Assembly: GCF_947387495.1 (NCBI RefSeq)
Contig: NZ_CANDNU010000008.1
Span: forward strand, 1 to 58,916
Direction of reading: 5' to 3'
DNA: 58,916 nt
Origin: Limosilactobacillus difficilis
Lineage (GTDB): Bacteria; Bacillota; Bacilli; Lactobacillales; Lactobacillaceae
Numbering within the stretch: the stretch's first letter is position 1; each line of letters begins with the position of its first letter. The notes beneath the pieces are model-generated. The model saw only the letters and a program-made list of their open reading frames with translations, made no database searches and was not told the DNA's origin. Below are positions 1 through 7,741 of this stretch, piece after piece. The position numbers and the translations under genes were made by a program.

Positions 1-114
1 TCTAGTTGCCTAGAAAAAATATTTATTCAATTATCAAGCCAGAATATTCAACTTCCAACTTTTTGGGTACACGTCAGGGGAGCCGGATCCGCATTTTAAT
101 TATTTCGTGTTAGT

Positions 115-321
115 TTAAGCTGCCGTTGCAAACAAATCATTTACTGAGTTAACGATCTCCTTGCCCGTCATTTGATCCTGGACAACGTGGTCATCAATCC
201 GTAGATCATAGCCCTTGCCGGCGTCATTGATCTTCGTAAGGTCAACTGGCTTATCATCAGCATCAGTCACGTCGAAGTGGTACTTCTCCATGTTCTTGAT
301 TGTGTCATTTTGTACTGTCAT
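115..321 (-). CDS. Small hypothetical protein, 68 aa
   Basis: I do not recognise this protein. It is a short, acidic, soluble 68-residue protein (it starts MTVQNDTIKNMEKYHFDV) with no signal peptide, membrane segment or cysteines. The start is well supported: an AAAGGAGGT ribosome site lies about 8 bases before the ATG, and a plausible promoter (TTAACA, 16-base spacer, TATAAC) lies just upstream. It follows the comK-like gene in the same direction but has its own promoter, so it need not belong to the competence locus. The strong translation signals make a real, well-expressed small protein likely. The function is unknown. Confidence 0.75.
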   Translation of the reverse strand: MTVQNDTIKNMEKYHFDVTDADDKPVDLTKINDAGKGYDLRIDDHVVQDQMTGKEIVNSVNDLFATAA

Positions 322-346
322 AATCAGTGACCTCCTTTCACCTTCC

Positions 347-374
347 GTTATAGTCCTTTTCCCGCCATTGTTAA
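347..374 (-). promoter_or_regulatory. Putative sigma-A promoter of the 68-aa gene
   Basis: On the minus strand there is a -35 TTAACA (369-374), a 16-base spacer and a -10 TATAAC (347-352). It sits about 26 bases before the ATG. Assigned from sequence only. Confidence 0.5.
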
Positions 375-427
375 GCTATTGGCGCTAATCATTTCAAAAT
401 GTTTCACAAAAGTGTTACACCACCCGG

Positions 428-1165
428 TCAGTAGGGCGAAAAAGAGGTAAAGGTTCGCTTTAATTCCTGCTCCAAGGCCGTCGACAGGTCTTCCCCGTAG
501 ACATGGCGGTAATAGCGGTTGAAACGCCGCCGCTGGTAAATAAAGTCGTAGCGCTCGCGTTGCTGATGCAGCTGCAATAGTCTGGCATAGTCGATCGGCT
601 GCAATGTCGTCGTGGAACAGCCCGCCAGGTACTGGTCGTACTCGATCATCGCCAGCTGGAAAGCACCGACCATGTCAGCGGCCGCCAAATTATTCTTCAA
701 CTTCTGGTAAGAAGAATCGATCAGCACCTGGAGTCGCGAATGGGTCGCGTGCTGCCGGCGGAAAATCAGCAGCGATCCCCGGCAGTGGGCATGAAACGAA
801 GTCAGCTGATGAGCCATCACCCAGCACACCTGGTGACTCCGCGGCGCACACGTCGGTACCAAGCGGTAGCGTCCCGCCACGGCCGAGCGGGACCGCCTGT
901 TCAAGGCAAAGAATTGGTAATAAGCCCAGTTATGATCATCATCCAGGCACTGGCTCGCAAAAAACTCGCGGAGCAGCCCCCGCAACGGGCGCTTGACCAC
1001 CAGCAGATTTCCCCGAACCGTTAACAGCAAGGTCTGTGCGTGACGTGCTCCCGGCCGCTCCATCAACAGCAAAAAATTTTCCCAAGTGAGCTGGTAATCC
1101 AAGAGCTCTTCGCTGATCAAATTCGCGTTGAACCGCGTCGCATCAAGGAAATTGTTAATTTCCAT
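428..1165 (-). CDS. comK: ComK-like competence transcription factor
   Basis: This is a 245-residue protein whose middle part resembles ComK, the competence transcription factor of Bacillus. The pattern around residues 100-165 (YRLVPTCAPRSHQVCWVMAH, then a run ending SSYQKLKNNLAAA) matches the ComK order of P-T-x-S/A-x-R-x-Q-C-x-W-[IV]-x-H followed by an SxxxxxxQ/K region. It is longer than B. subtilis ComK (192 residues), with extensions at both ends. ComK-family proteins bind DNA and activate uptake genes; that role is inferred here. An ATG with a GGGGGACAATT ribosome site supports the start. It is transcribed away from a ComX/SigH-like sigma factor across about 200 bases, which strengthens the assignment. 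It has many Arg, His and Gln residues. Confidence 0.72.
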   Translation of the reverse strand: MEINNFLDATRFNANLISEELLDYQLTWENFLLLMERPGARHAQTLLLTVRGNLLVVKRPLRGLLREFFASQCLDDDHNWAYYQFFALNRRSRSAVAGRYRLVPTCAPRSHQVCWVMAHQLTSFHAHCRGSLLIFRRQHATHSRLQVLIDSSYQKLKNNLAAADMVGAFQLAMIEYDQYLAGCSTTTLQPIDYARLLQLHQQRERYDFIYQRRRFNRYYRHVYGEDLSTALEQELKRTFTSFSPY

Positions 1166-1362
1166 AATTGTCCCCCATCTTTTCTACTCTCCCACCAATT
1201 TAAAGAGAATTATTTCCAATTCCAAGTTACAGGAGAAAAACGGTCTTGTAAATCTTTTTTTGGAATCTTTTTGGCGAAAATAGAATTCGGAAGGCGATTA
1301 CATTTTCTTTATCATAAACTCATCCGCGGCCACGGAAATAATGCCAAATGTGAGTGATTTTG

Positions 1363-1926
1363 ATGACCAGAAAACGCAGCCTCAGCGAAGGCTTAGAATT
1401 TTTACTGCATAACGACCGCCAGCGTCTCATCCACGGAGTCTTAAAAGGCCTCTACCTGCGCCCCAGCGACTCCTTGTACGATGATTATTTCCAGGACGCC
1501 TGCCTGCTCTTTGCGACAGCCTACGTCGATTTCGACCGTGAACCGCTGACGGATACCGAAGACTTCCTGCACTTTGCCTACCAGCGCATCCGCTGGCGCC
1601 TCCTGGATCGCATCCGCCGGGCCCGCTGGCAAGCCGACAACAACGAGCTCTCCCTGGACAATCCCCTCCTCAGCGAAACCCAAAAGGAGATCCTGACGAT
1701 TGATCCCCATTCGGCCGACCCCGCTGCCGGGGCCGCACATAAGGAAGTAATTCGCCAGCTCAAGCAGGTGGCGACCCCCAAGCAGCGTCGCTACCTCCAC
1801 GCTGTCTTCGATCTCGGACTATCCGATAGCGAGATTGCCCGCCGTTATCACGAATCACGGCAGACCGTCTACGCCTGGCGCCAAGGAGTGATCAAGCGCG
1901 CCCGCGCAAACCAAATTCTGCCATAA
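1363..1926 (+). CDS. ComX/SigH-like sigma-70 family factor
   Basis: A 187-residue alternative sigma factor (or 190 if the upstream GTG at 1354 is used; neither start has a strong ribosome site). The N-terminal half carries a region-2-like stretch (YDDYFQDACLLFATAYVDFD, then LHFAYQRIRWRLLDRIRRAR). The C-terminal part is a region-4 helix-turn-helix (LGLSDSEIARRYHESRQTVY, then AWRQGVIKRAR). Length and layout fit the ComX/SigH competence sigma factors of lactic acid bacteria, which direct RNA polymerase to late competence genes. It diverges from the comK-like gene and is followed by a strong terminator. Its regulon is not in this window. The weak translation start suggests low basal expression. 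Confidence 0.72.
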   Translation: MTRKRSLSEGLEFLLHNDRQRLIHGVLKGLYLRPSDSLYDDYFQDACLLFATAYVDFDREPLTDTEDFLHFAYQRIRWRLLDRIRRARWQADNNELSLDNPLLSETQKEILTIDPHSADPAAGAAHKEVIRQLKQVATPKQRRYLHAVFDLGLSDSEIARRYHESRQTVYAWRQGVIKRARANQILP

Positions 1927-1974
1927 CAAAATGGGATTAGTCAGATGCTGTCTGATTAATCCCATTTTGTTGTT
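1923..1974. terminator. Bidirectional terminator between the sigma factor and the NRAMP-like gene
   Basis: A long inverted repeat, with arms around ACAAAATGGGATTA and TAATCCCATTTTGT and a short loop, has A/T tails on both sides. It lies between two convergent genes and overlaps the end of each. Confidence 0.85.
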
Positions 1975-1975
1975 A

Positions 1976-3202
1976 TTAGAACATGTTGATAACCGTTTCA
2001 ACGCTCGCGTAAGCCATGAAAATCACGACTACCCAGCCGGTGATACTCAGCCAGAGCGGGTGCTTGTAAGTTGCCCTCATGATCTTGCTCCGGTAGGTCG
2101 CCAGCAGCAGGATAGCCAGGGCAATCGGTAAAATGAACCCGTTGAGGGCCCCGACGACAACCAGCACTTTGGCCGGCTGGCCGATAAAGTAAAAGACAAT
2201 CGTCGAGAAGATGATAAAGCCCATCGTCAGATAACGCTGCAGCTTTTCAAAACGCTCTGAGGAGTTGTTCGATACCGCGTAGTTGAGGAAGGATACTGAT
2301 GTGAAAGTCGAACCGAGAGTGGATGACAGACCCGAAGCCAGCAACAGCAAACCGAAGAACTTGTAACCGAAGTTGCCGGCCGCGTATTTGAAGATCGAGG
2401 CTGCCGGGTTGCTAGGATCCAGCTTGTAACCGGCGACGATCACGGCCAGACCAGCCAAGAACAGCATTACCCGAATCACGGAAGCCAGGCCGATCCCGGT
2501 GAGGGCCCCTTCGTTAACGTATTTGATGTCGCCTTCCCCTTTAGCGCCACCGGCCAACAACCGGTGCCCACCAGCAAAGGAGATGTAGCCGCCGACGGTC
2601 CCGCCGACGATCGTCACGATCGAATAGAAGTTGATCTTGGTCGGCACAAAAGTGTGCTGAACCGCCATTCCATAAGGCACCTTCATGATGCACAAAATAT
2701 AAACTAAAATCGCAATTTTGATGACCGCCAGCACTTGAACGGTCCGGTCAACCGCGGCCAGAGCATTCTTGATGATCAAGACGATAATGGCAAAGATCCC
2801 GACGATGATCGCCCCGTCCCGGGCCGGGATGCCGAAAAGCACGTTGAGCCCGAGCCCGGCCCCGCCGATGTTCCCAATGTTGAAGAACAGTCCGCCGATC
2901 GCCACGAGGGCCGACAGCAGGTAACCCAGTCCCGGGAAGACTTCATTAGCGATCACCTGGGCCCGTTTCCCAGCCACAATGATGATTCGCCAGATATTCA
3001 GCTGAACGACAATGTCCACTAAAATACAAATCAGAATCGCAAAACCGAAGTTCGCCCCCATCTGACTGGTGAAGGTCGCCGTTTGGGTCAAAAAGCCCGG
3101 CCCTACCGCCGACATCGCCATCAGGAAGGCCCCGCCGATCGCGGCGGCCCGGAGTTTATTGTTGTGCGATTGATTTAACTGACTCTTTCCCTCTTCTTTC
3201 AT
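1976..3202 (-). CDS. NRAMP-family transporter (YcsG-like) lacking the canonical metal-site motifs
   Basis: A 408-residue membrane protein with about 11 hydrophobic segments and the NRAMP opening signature (MSAVGPGFLTQTATF). In metal-transporting NRAMPs the first helix carries DPGN and the sixth carries an MPH motif. Here the first position reads TSQM and the sixth region reads GGTVGGYISFAGGH, so the usual metal ligands appear absent. It is the last gene of the pxp operon, 23 bases after pxpA, as B. subtilis ycsG sits beside ycsF. I infer an organic substrate, perhaps 5-oxoproline or a related acid, rather than a divalent metal. The family call is firm; the substrate is not. The ribosome site AGAGGGGTGGGATTTGA supports the start. 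Confidence 0.8.
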   Translation of the reverse strand: MKEEGKSQLNQSHNNKLRAAAIGGAFLMAMSAVGPGFLTQTATFTSQMGANFGFAILICILVDIVVQLNIWRIIIVAGKRAQVIANEVFPGLGYLLSALVAIGGLFFNIGNIGGAGLGLNVLFGIPARDGAIIVGIFAIIVLIIKNALAAVDRTVQVLAVIKIAILVYILCIMKVPYGMAVQHTFVPTKINFYSIVTIVGGTVGGYISFAGGHRLLAGGAKGEGDIKYVNEGALTGIGLASVIRVMLFLAGLAVIVAGYKLDPSNPAASIFKYAAGNFGYKFFGLLLLASGLSSTLGSTFTSVSFLNYAVSNNSSERFEKLQRYLTMGFIIFSTIVFYFIGQPAKVLVVVGALNGFILPIALAILLLATYRSKIMRATYKHPLWLSITGWVVVIFMAYASVETVINMF

Positions 3203-3225
3203 TCAAATCCCACCCCTCTTTTTTA

Positions 3226-3975
3226 TCAGCACGCTCGCAGAGCAATGCTGTCTGCTTTCAGCGTTTTGCGCAGTTCCTTGACAATTGCCAGGGCAGCGGC
3301 GTTGTCCCCGTGGACACACAGCGAATCCACCTTGAGTGCTACTTTCTCGCCGGTAATGGCCGTCACCGCCTGGTCCTTGATCATCCGGACAGCCCGCTCA
3401 GCCACTTCCTGTGGATCCGTCAGTACCGCTCCGGCTTGGGAGCGCGGCACCAAACTGCCATCCGCCTGGTAGGCCCGGTCAGCAAAGGCTTCTGAACGTG
3501 ACGGAATCCCGACCTCTGCGGCGGCCTTAATCAGATTGCTGCCAGACAGGCCGTAAATCGGCAACTGCGCGTCGACGCGCTTAATCCCCTTGCAGATCGC
3601 AATTGCCAGGGCCAGATCCTTCCCGGCTGCGTTGTACAGGGCTCCGTGCGGCTTGACGTGGTGCAGACGGTGCCCTGCCGTAAAGGCTGCCAGGGCGCCG
3701 ACCTGGTAAGTGATCATATTGGTCACGTCATCTGGATCCATCGCCATCTTGCGCCGACCGAAGCCGTTTAGGTCAGGGTAGCCGGGATGAGCCCCGACAG
3801 CCACCTGATTTTCCTGGGCGATGGCAACCGTCTTGGCCATCACACTCGGGTCCCCGGCGTGAAAACCGCAGGCCACGTTAGCCGAAGTGATCAGCGGCAA
3901 GACCTGTTCGTCGTTGCCGATCGTGTAACGGCCGAAGCTTTCGCCTAAATCACTATTTAAATCAACTGTTAACAC
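3226..3975 (-). CDS. pxpA: 5-oxoprolinase subunit PxpA (LamB/YcsF family)
   Basis: A 249-residue LamB/YcsF protein, close to the family length. Visible signatures are DLNSDLGESFG at residues 5-15, ANVACGFHAGDP near 33-44, GAHPGYPDLNGFGRR near 62-76 and KPHGALYN near 108-115. PxpA works with PxpB and PxpC to open 5-oxoproline (pyroglutamate) to glutamate using ATP in the cytoplasm. The start is a GTG with AAGGGAGATCATAAG before it, one base after the accC stop. All three Pxp subunits are present in this operon, which makes the assignment strong. Confidence 0.92.
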   Translation of the reverse strand: MLTVDLNSDLGESFGRYTIGNDEQVLPLITSANVACGFHAGDPSVMAKTVAIAQENQVAVGAHPGYPDLNGFGRRKMAMDPDDVTNMITYQVGALAAFTAGHRLHHVKPHGALYNAAGKDLALAIAICKGIKRVDAQLPIYGLSGSNLIKAAAEVGIPSRSEAFADRAYQADGSLVPRSQAGAVLTDPQEVAERAVRMIKDQAVTAITGEKVALKVDSLCVHGDNAAALAIVKELRKTLKADSIALRAC

Positions 3976-3976
3976 C

Positions 3977-5338
3977 TTATGATCTCCCTTCTAAGTCATC
4001 CAGCCAGTTGACAGTCGTCGTCAGCCGTTGGAAATCCGGTTCCTGCAGGATCTGGACCAGCAGATCCAGGTTGGTTTGAATACCGCCGATCACCGTCTCA
4101 TCGAGTACAGCCTGCATCTGTTGCAAAACCCGTTGCCGCCGGTCGCCGTAGACGATGATCTTGGCAATCATACCGTCGTAGTTTCCCGGCACCGTATAGC
4201 CCTGGTAGAGGGCGGTATCGACCCGCACCCCCTGGCCGCCCGGCAGGTGCAGAGCGGTGATCTTGCCCGGCGTCAATGCGTTCACCCGGCATTCAAGAGC
4301 GAAGCAGCGTGTCTGAACATGGCGCTTGCTCAATTCCGCCCCGGCCGCGATCCGCAACTGCAATTCGACCAGGTCAGCCCCGGTCACCAGTTCGGTAATC
4401 GGGTGTTCGACCTGGATTCGGGTATTCATCTCCATGAAGTAGTAGCTGCCGTCCCGGTTGTAGAGAAATTCAATCGTCCCGGCGCCCTCATAATGCAGCT
4501 GAGCGACGGCCCGTTCCGTCCGCCGCAGCATCTCATCGCGGGTCTTTGGCGGTACCACCAGGGCCGGTGCTTCTTCGATGACCTTCTGGTGACGCGCTTG
4601 AATCGTGCAATCCCGTTCCCCGAGGGCGACCACGTTGCCGTACTGGTCAGCGACGATCTGCACCTCAATGTGGCGCGGTTTTGCTAGATACTGTTCCAGA
4701 TACATTTCGTTACTGTCAAAGGACGCCATGGCCTCTTCCTGGGCCGTCCCGAACTTGGCTTTCATCTCTTCAGGGGAGTTGATGATCCGCATCCCCTTGC
4801 CGCCACCACCGGCACTCGCCTTCAGCATCAACGGGTAGCCGATCTCTTCGGCCTGCTCTAGGGCGTCCGACAGGGTCGTGATAGTGTGGGCACTGCCCCG
4901 GACGACCGGGAGGCCAGCCTGCTTCATCGTCAGCCGCGACTGCTCCTTGTCGCCCAGCAGCCGGATTACGGCTGAACTCGCCCCGATCAGCTTGATCTGG
5001 TGCGTTTCGCACGCCTGGGCAAAGTCGGCACTTTCGGACAGGAAACCGTAACCGGGGTGGATCGCTTCGGCACCGGTCAGTTCGGCCGCCGTGATAATCG
5101 CGGAAATGTTGAGGTAGCTGCTGTTAGCGTTGGCTGGCCCGATGCAAACAGCTTCGTCCGCCAGCTTCACGTGAAGGGCGTCACGGTCCGCTTCCGAATA
5201 AACCGCCACCGTCTTCAGACCCAGGATGCGGCAAGTACGGATGATCCGCACGGCAATTTCCCCTCGGTTAGCGATCAGCACCTTGTGAAAGGGCCACTTG
5301 CTGAGCGAGCTACTTAAGCTGAATAAGTGGTTGTCCAT
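3977..5338 (-). CDS. accC: Biotin carboxylase (AccC-like) of the pxp locus
   Basis: A 453-residue biotin carboxylase with the ATP-grasp fold: KVLIANRGEIAVRI near residues 19-32, a glycine-rich ATP loop (KASAGGGGKGMRI), the metal-binding region FMEMNTRIQVEHPITE, and an R-V-N-A segment near the C-terminus. Family members use ATP and bicarbonate to carboxylate biotin on a carrier protein. It is distinct from the accC in the fab operon. The reading frame overlaps the carrier gene by 29 bases, and GAGGGGG sits 7 bases before the ATG, so translational coupling is likely. Its place between pxpC/accB and pxpA points to a role in 5-oxoproline or related metabolism, not bulk fatty-acid synthesis. That role is inferred. 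Confidence 0.88.
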   Translation of the reverse strand: MDNHLFSLSSSLSKWPFHKVLIANRGEIAVRIIRTCRILGLKTVAVYSEADRDALHVKLADEAVCIGPANANSSYLNISAIITAAELTGAEAIHPGYGFLSESADFAQACETHQIKLIGASSAVIRLLGDKEQSRLTMKQAGLPVVRGSAHTITTLSDALEQAEEIGYPLMLKASAGGGGKGMRIINSPEEMKAKFGTAQEEAMASFDSNEMYLEQYLAKPRHIEVQIVADQYGNVVALGERDCTIQARHQKVIEEAPALVVPPKTRDEMLRRTERAVAQLHYEGAGTIEFLYNRDGSYYFMEMNTRIQVEHPITELVTGADLVELQLRIAAGAELSKRHVQTRCFALECRVNALTPGKITALHLPGGQGVRVDTALYQGYTVPGNYDGMIAKIIVYGDRRQRVLQQMQAVLDETVIGGIQTNLDLLVQILQEPDFQRLTTTVNWLDDLEGRS

Positions 5339-5741
5339 ATTCGACCCCCTCTTCGTTATTGACGAGGACCTTCTCTACCGTCCCTTCCCGGTCAGCGACA
5401 ACGTCTGTAAAGGCCTTCATCACTTCGATGACCCCGACGACGTCTCCCTTCTTGACCTGGTCACCGACCTTGACATAGGGCGGCTCCTGAGGTGACTTGG
5501 CAGTGTAAAAGACCCCGACGCTCGGTGCGTTAATCGTGTTATTGTTCGCAACTGTGGCCTTGGGTGCCATGACTGCCTGCTTAGCATCAGCCTGCGCTGG
5601 TGCTGGCTGAACATTAAGAGTATTGACATGCGGGTTGAGGGACCGCAATTTGATGTGTTCGTCCTTGTTGGAATATTCGAGTTCAGCAAGGTTGTTGTCT
5701 TTCAACAGCTTAATCAGGGCTTCAATATTATCAGTTTTCAC
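5310..5741 (-). CDS. accB: Biotin carboxyl carrier protein (AccB-like) of the pxp locus
   Basis: A 143-residue biotin carrier. The C-terminal biotinyl domain (residues 70-143) includes VGVFYTAKSPQEPPYVKVGD and the biotin-attachment site VIEVMKAF (lysine near 109). An Ala/Pro-rich linker joins it to an N-terminal region typical of AccB. The site reads VMKAF instead of the usual AMKM, but keeps the Met-Lys pair. It should be biotinylated by BirA and then shuttle carboxyl groups from the neighbouring AccC to a carboxyltransferase, probably PxpB/PxpC (inferred from context). It is a paralogue of the accB in the fab operon. Confidence 0.88.
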   Translation of the reverse strand: MKTDNIEALIKLLKDNNLAELEYSNKDEHIKLRSLNPHVNTLNVQPAPAQADAKQAVMAPKATVANNNTINAPSVGVFYTAKSPQEPPYVKVGDQVKKGDVVGVIEVMKAFTDVVADREGTVEKVLVNNEEGVEYGQPLIQLK

Positions 5742-5754
5742 GAGAATTCACTTC

Positions 5755-6765
5755 CTAAAATAATTCTGCCAGCCGTTGACTAGCGGTGCGTTCGATACCG
5801 TAAGGACGTTGGTAGCGGGCGTGGCGGATTTGTTGCGCCAGCGCCCCTAACTGCTGTTTTTGCTTTTTCAACAGCTGATTGGCATCTGCCAACTCAACCA
5901 GCTGAAACTTGATCTTTTGACCGGGCCGTGACTGGACCAGTTTTGGTAAGTCGACCCCGGCCACTACCGCAATCAGGGGGTAGCCGCCCGTCGTCTGCCG
6001 GTCGGCCATCAACACGATCGGTTGACCGCTAGACGTCAGCTGCACCGCTCCCCGAACGGTCGCGGCCGAGAGCATACTTGGCAGCTTGCTGGTTAGCGCT
6101 TGACCCGTCAAACGGTAGCCCATTCGGTCGACGTTTTTGGTTACCGTGTATTCCTGAGTGCTAAAGCGCTGTTGGTCTTCCTGGGAAAACTCATCCCATT
6201 GGGGCCCTTGCAACACCCGGATCGTCGTCACCTGATCGGGAGCGGGCAAAGCCGGTCCCTGCGTGCGTCGGTGATAGTAAGCGGACAGCAACCAGGATGG
6301 CTGGTAGCTAAGCTGATCACCGGCCTGCAAGGCACGACCGTGGAAACCGCCGAGGTGCAGTCGCAGGATCGTCGAGGCACTGTCCATCAAGCGCGGCACC
6401 TGAAAGCCGCCCCGGATGGCGAGATAACCAAACATTCCCGCCGCGGCCTGGCCGATCACCAGCCGGTCGCCGGCCTGGACGTGCAGACAGCGGTAATTTG
6501 GCACTGCCTTGCCGTTCAGCTGGACGTTGAAATTCCCGCCGGTCACTGCCACAAAGGTGGGTTGGTCAAAGCGAATCGTCGGCCCGGCGATCACAAATTC
6601 CATCACCGGGGCCGTCAAGGCGTTGCCGACGAGGAGGTTGGCCATTTGCAGGGCCGGCTGGTCCATCCCTCCCGCTTCCGGGAAGCCGTTGATTTGGTGT
6701 TGGGGCCGGCCACCATCCTGGATCGTCGTCTGAGCCCCCGGCTTTTCGATATTAAGCATTGCCAT
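5755..6765 (-). CDS. pxpC: 5-oxoprolinase subunit PxpC (KipA / AHS2-type carboxyltransferase domain)
   Basis: A 336-residue PxpC/KipA protein. The N-terminus (IEKPGAQTTIQDGGRPQHQ) is the family hallmark, followed by GFPEAGGMDQPALQMANLL and, later, DRQTTGGYPLIAVV. The family shares the AHS2 domain with the carboxyltransferase part of urea carboxylase. In characterised bacteria PxpC forms 5-oxoprolinase with PxpA and PxpB. The start follows GGCGGTGACAGACG and overlaps the pxpB end by 14 bases. The biotin carrier and carboxylase genes come directly after it. Confidence 0.9.
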   Translation of the reverse strand: MAMLNIEKPGAQTTIQDGGRPQHQINGFPEAGGMDQPALQMANLLVGNALTAPVMEFVIAGPTIRFDQPTFVAVTGGNFNVQLNGKAVPNYRCLHVQAGDRLVIGQAAAGMFGYLAIRGGFQVPRLMDSASTILRLHLGGFHGRALQAGDQLSYQPSWLLSAYYHRRTQGPALPAPDQVTTIRVLQGPQWDEFSQEDQQRFSTQEYTVTKNVDRMGYRLTGQALTSKLPSMLSAATVRGAVQLTSSGQPIVLMADRQTTGGYPLIAVVAGVDLPKLVQSRPGQKIKFQLVELADANQLLKKQKQQLGALAQQIRHARYQRPYGIERTASQRLAELF

Positions 6766-7483
6766 CGTCTGTCACCGCCTTCACTTGGTACGTTCCCGCC
6801 TTCACCGCTTGGCGAATGGCACGATACTCTTCTTCGCCGATCGCGACAAAGCGCACCTGATCGCCCGCTGCATAAAAACTTTGCGGGTGGTCGGGACGAT
6901 AGAGATCAACCGGCGTCCGCCCAATGATTTGCCAGCCACCAGGGGAAGCCACCGGATAAAAGCCCGTCTGCTTGCCAGCAATGCCAACGCTACGGGCCGC
7001 AATCTTCAGACGCGGCTTGGCTAAGCGGGGCATTGCGATCTGGTCAGCCACGCTCGCCATATAGGCAAAACCGGGCAGGAAGCCCAGAAAATAGATCAGG
7101 TAATCCCGCCCCGTGTGGAGCTGGACCGCCTCTTTTTTGCTGACGTGGGCGAAGTCGGCCAGCTTGCCGAGGTCGGGACCGTACTCGCCCCCATAGCAAA
7201 CCGGAATCAACCAGGTTTTGGCCGGCGCGGCCTTGGTCTTCAGCGCTTGCTGCACCAATTTCTGGATTGGGGCCTTTAATTCGTTAAAGTCGGTCTGACT
7301 GCCATCAAACAGGACCGTTAGGGTGTGGTAGGCCGGCACCACCGTTTGGACAGCGGGGAGGTGGGCTCTCAGGATCAGTCCTCCCAGCTGGTGGATCTGT
7401 TGGTTAATCTGCGGATTAATTTCGTTGGCAAAACTGATCTCCAGCGCCTGGTCCCCGACCGGCACAATTTGATAATGATTCAT
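6752..7483 (-). CDS. pxpB: 5-oxoprolinase subunit PxpB (KipI / AHS1 domain)
   Basis: A 243-residue PxpB/KipI protein. It begins MNHYQIVPVGDQALEISF and carries the AHS1 signature near residues 128-146 (DYLIYFLGFLPGFAYM), then GSPGG-like and GRTPVDLYRP stretches. I chose the ATG at 7483 because AAGGGG lies about 11 bases upstream; the GTG three codons earlier would sit inside that ribosome site. It is the first gene of a six-gene operon and follows a structured leader at 7545-7663. It pairs with PxpC; B. subtilis KipI was first described as a kinase inhibitor, but the widespread role is in 5-oxoprolinase. Confidence 0.9.
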   Translation of the reverse strand: MNHYQIVPVGDQALEISFANEINPQINQQIHQLGGLILRAHLPAVQTVVPAYHTLTVLFDGSQTDFNELKAPIQKLVQQALKTKAAPAKTWLIPVCYGGEYGPDLGKLADFAHVSKKEAVQLHTGRDYLIYFLGFLPGFAYMASVADQIAMPRLAKPRLKIAARSVGIAGKQTGFYPVASPGGWQIIGRTPVDLYRPDHPQSFYAAGDQVRFVAIGEEEYRAIRQAVKAGTYQVKAVTDDGNA

Positions 7484-7544
7484 CGACCACACCCCTTATC
7501 GTATTAAGTTAAAATTAAAGAATAATTAAATGATAATGAAAATA

Positions 7545-7663
7545 AGCCCTGGTGTCAATCGTTACCACCCGGCATCAGTGGGTGCTTTTGCAATAATCTT
7601 AGCAAGCTTCACCGCTGTCGAAGCTTGACTTAAGATTAGCAAGTTGGCACCCAATCAGGGTTT
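7545..7663 (-). promoter_or_regulatory. Structured leader upstream of the pxp operon, class unknown
   Basis: Nested inverted repeats build one long rod. The outer arms are GCCCT (7546-7550) with AGGG (7657-7660). The middle arms are GGGTGC (7580-7585) with GCACCC (7647-7652). The inner arms are AATCTTA (about 7595-7601) with TAAGATT (7631-7637). The innermost arms are CAAGCTTC (7603-7610) with GAAGCTTG (7620-7627). It lies after the fabI terminator and before pxpB, so it is probably a 5' leader of the pxp transcript. It does not match a riboswitch class that I can name. Confidence 0.5.
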
Positions 7664-7681
7664 CGAAAAGAAGAAATTACT

Positions 7682-7716
7682 AAAAAAAGCCAGCGCAATC
7701 ATGCACTGGTTTTTTT
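7682..7716 (-). terminator. Terminator of the fab/acc operon
   Basis: On the minus strand the hairpin CCAGTGCATGATTGCGCTGG is followed by a run of seven T, about 25 bases after the fabI stop. Confidence 0.85.
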
Positions 7717-7741
7717 CTCATTATTTTCCAATTTGGAGAAA

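Noticed and set aside
1040-1357. 105-codon plus-strand frame overlapping the comK-like gene and the intergenic region
   Set aside because: No ribosome site or family pattern. It is mostly antisense to comK and its tail covers the divergent promoter region.
1166-1362. ComK-box (AAAA-N5-TTTT) between the comK-like and sigma genes
   Set aside because: Only partial matches are present in this A/T-rich gap, so no site can be claimed by eye.
7545-7663. T-box riboswitch before pxpB
   Set aside because: GGGTGGTAACG resembles the T-box core, but there is no stem I with a specifier region and no following terminator, and the available length is too short.
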